From JBBQVS01 sp964250805 (GTDB lineage: Bacteria > Chloroflexota > Ktedonobacteria > Ktedonobacterales > Ktedonobacteraceae): a stretch of 5,656 nt of DNA. Shown in pieces: positions 5,648 through 5,656 of this stretch. The notes under the pieces were generated by a model that was not told the origin of the DNA, made no database searches, and was given only the letters and a program-made list of their open reading frames with translations. Each line of letters opens with the position of its first letter. The first letter of the stretch is position 1. Position numbers and translations under genes: made by a program. The stretch lies in assembly GCA_964250805.1 (NCBI GenBank), contig CAXUHG010000210.1, positions 1 to 5,656 of the forward strand, read 5' to 3'.

Positions 5648-5656
5648 GGATTTGAC

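Noticed and set aside
5641..5655. Divergent gene starting at ATG 5641 after a mirrored ribosome site
   Set aside because: The frame is ATG TCA AGG ATT TGA and stops after four codons; the ribosome-like tract is a consequence of the palindrome.

Overview
The window looks like a chromosomal stretch from a free-living bacterium. My best guess is a Chloroflexota (Ktedonobacteria-like) or distant actinobacterial relative. This rests on moderate G+C, strong GGAGG-type ribosome sites, protein flavour and hairpin-rich intergenic DNA. No marker gene settles the taxonomy, so treat it as inference.

Layout. Bases 2-247 are the last 81 codons of an unrecognised plus-strand gene whose start lies outside the window. 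Bases 248-572 hold no gene. They carry two diverged copies of a repeat module, three hairpins, a weak promoter candidate and an 18-bp palindrome just ahead of the next gene. A two-gene plus-strand operon follows: an AMP-forming acyl-CoA ligase (573-2171), overlapping by 11 nt an R2-like ligand-binding oxidase (R2lox-like, 2161-3105). A very strong stem-loop terminator (3111-3176) separates it from a convergent minus-strand operon. In transcription order that operon is a ten-helix membrane protein (5560-4376), a two-helix protein with a FixH/YtkA-like extracytoplasmic domain (4371-3778) and a TetR-family regulator (3774-3193). Gaps inside it are only 3-4 nt.

The minus-strand operon begins at a near-consensus promoter that is partly embedded in a perfect 37-bp inverted repeat with a single central base (5564-5638). 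This palindrome also contains the ribosome binding site of the first gene and is the most striking piece of DNA structure in the window.

How the genes may work together (inference). R2lox proteins use an Mn/Fe centre for O2 chemistry, and their crystal structures hold a fatty-acid-like ligand. Tight coupling to an acyl-CoA ligase suggests that one enzyme oxidises a lipid-like or carboxylate substrate and the other activates it. The TetR regulator is a plausible lipid or acyl-CoA sensor for one or both operons. The membrane protein and FixH-like partner probably form an envelope complex; the membrane protein carries two copies of a WH...D...PH motif that could bind metal or haem.
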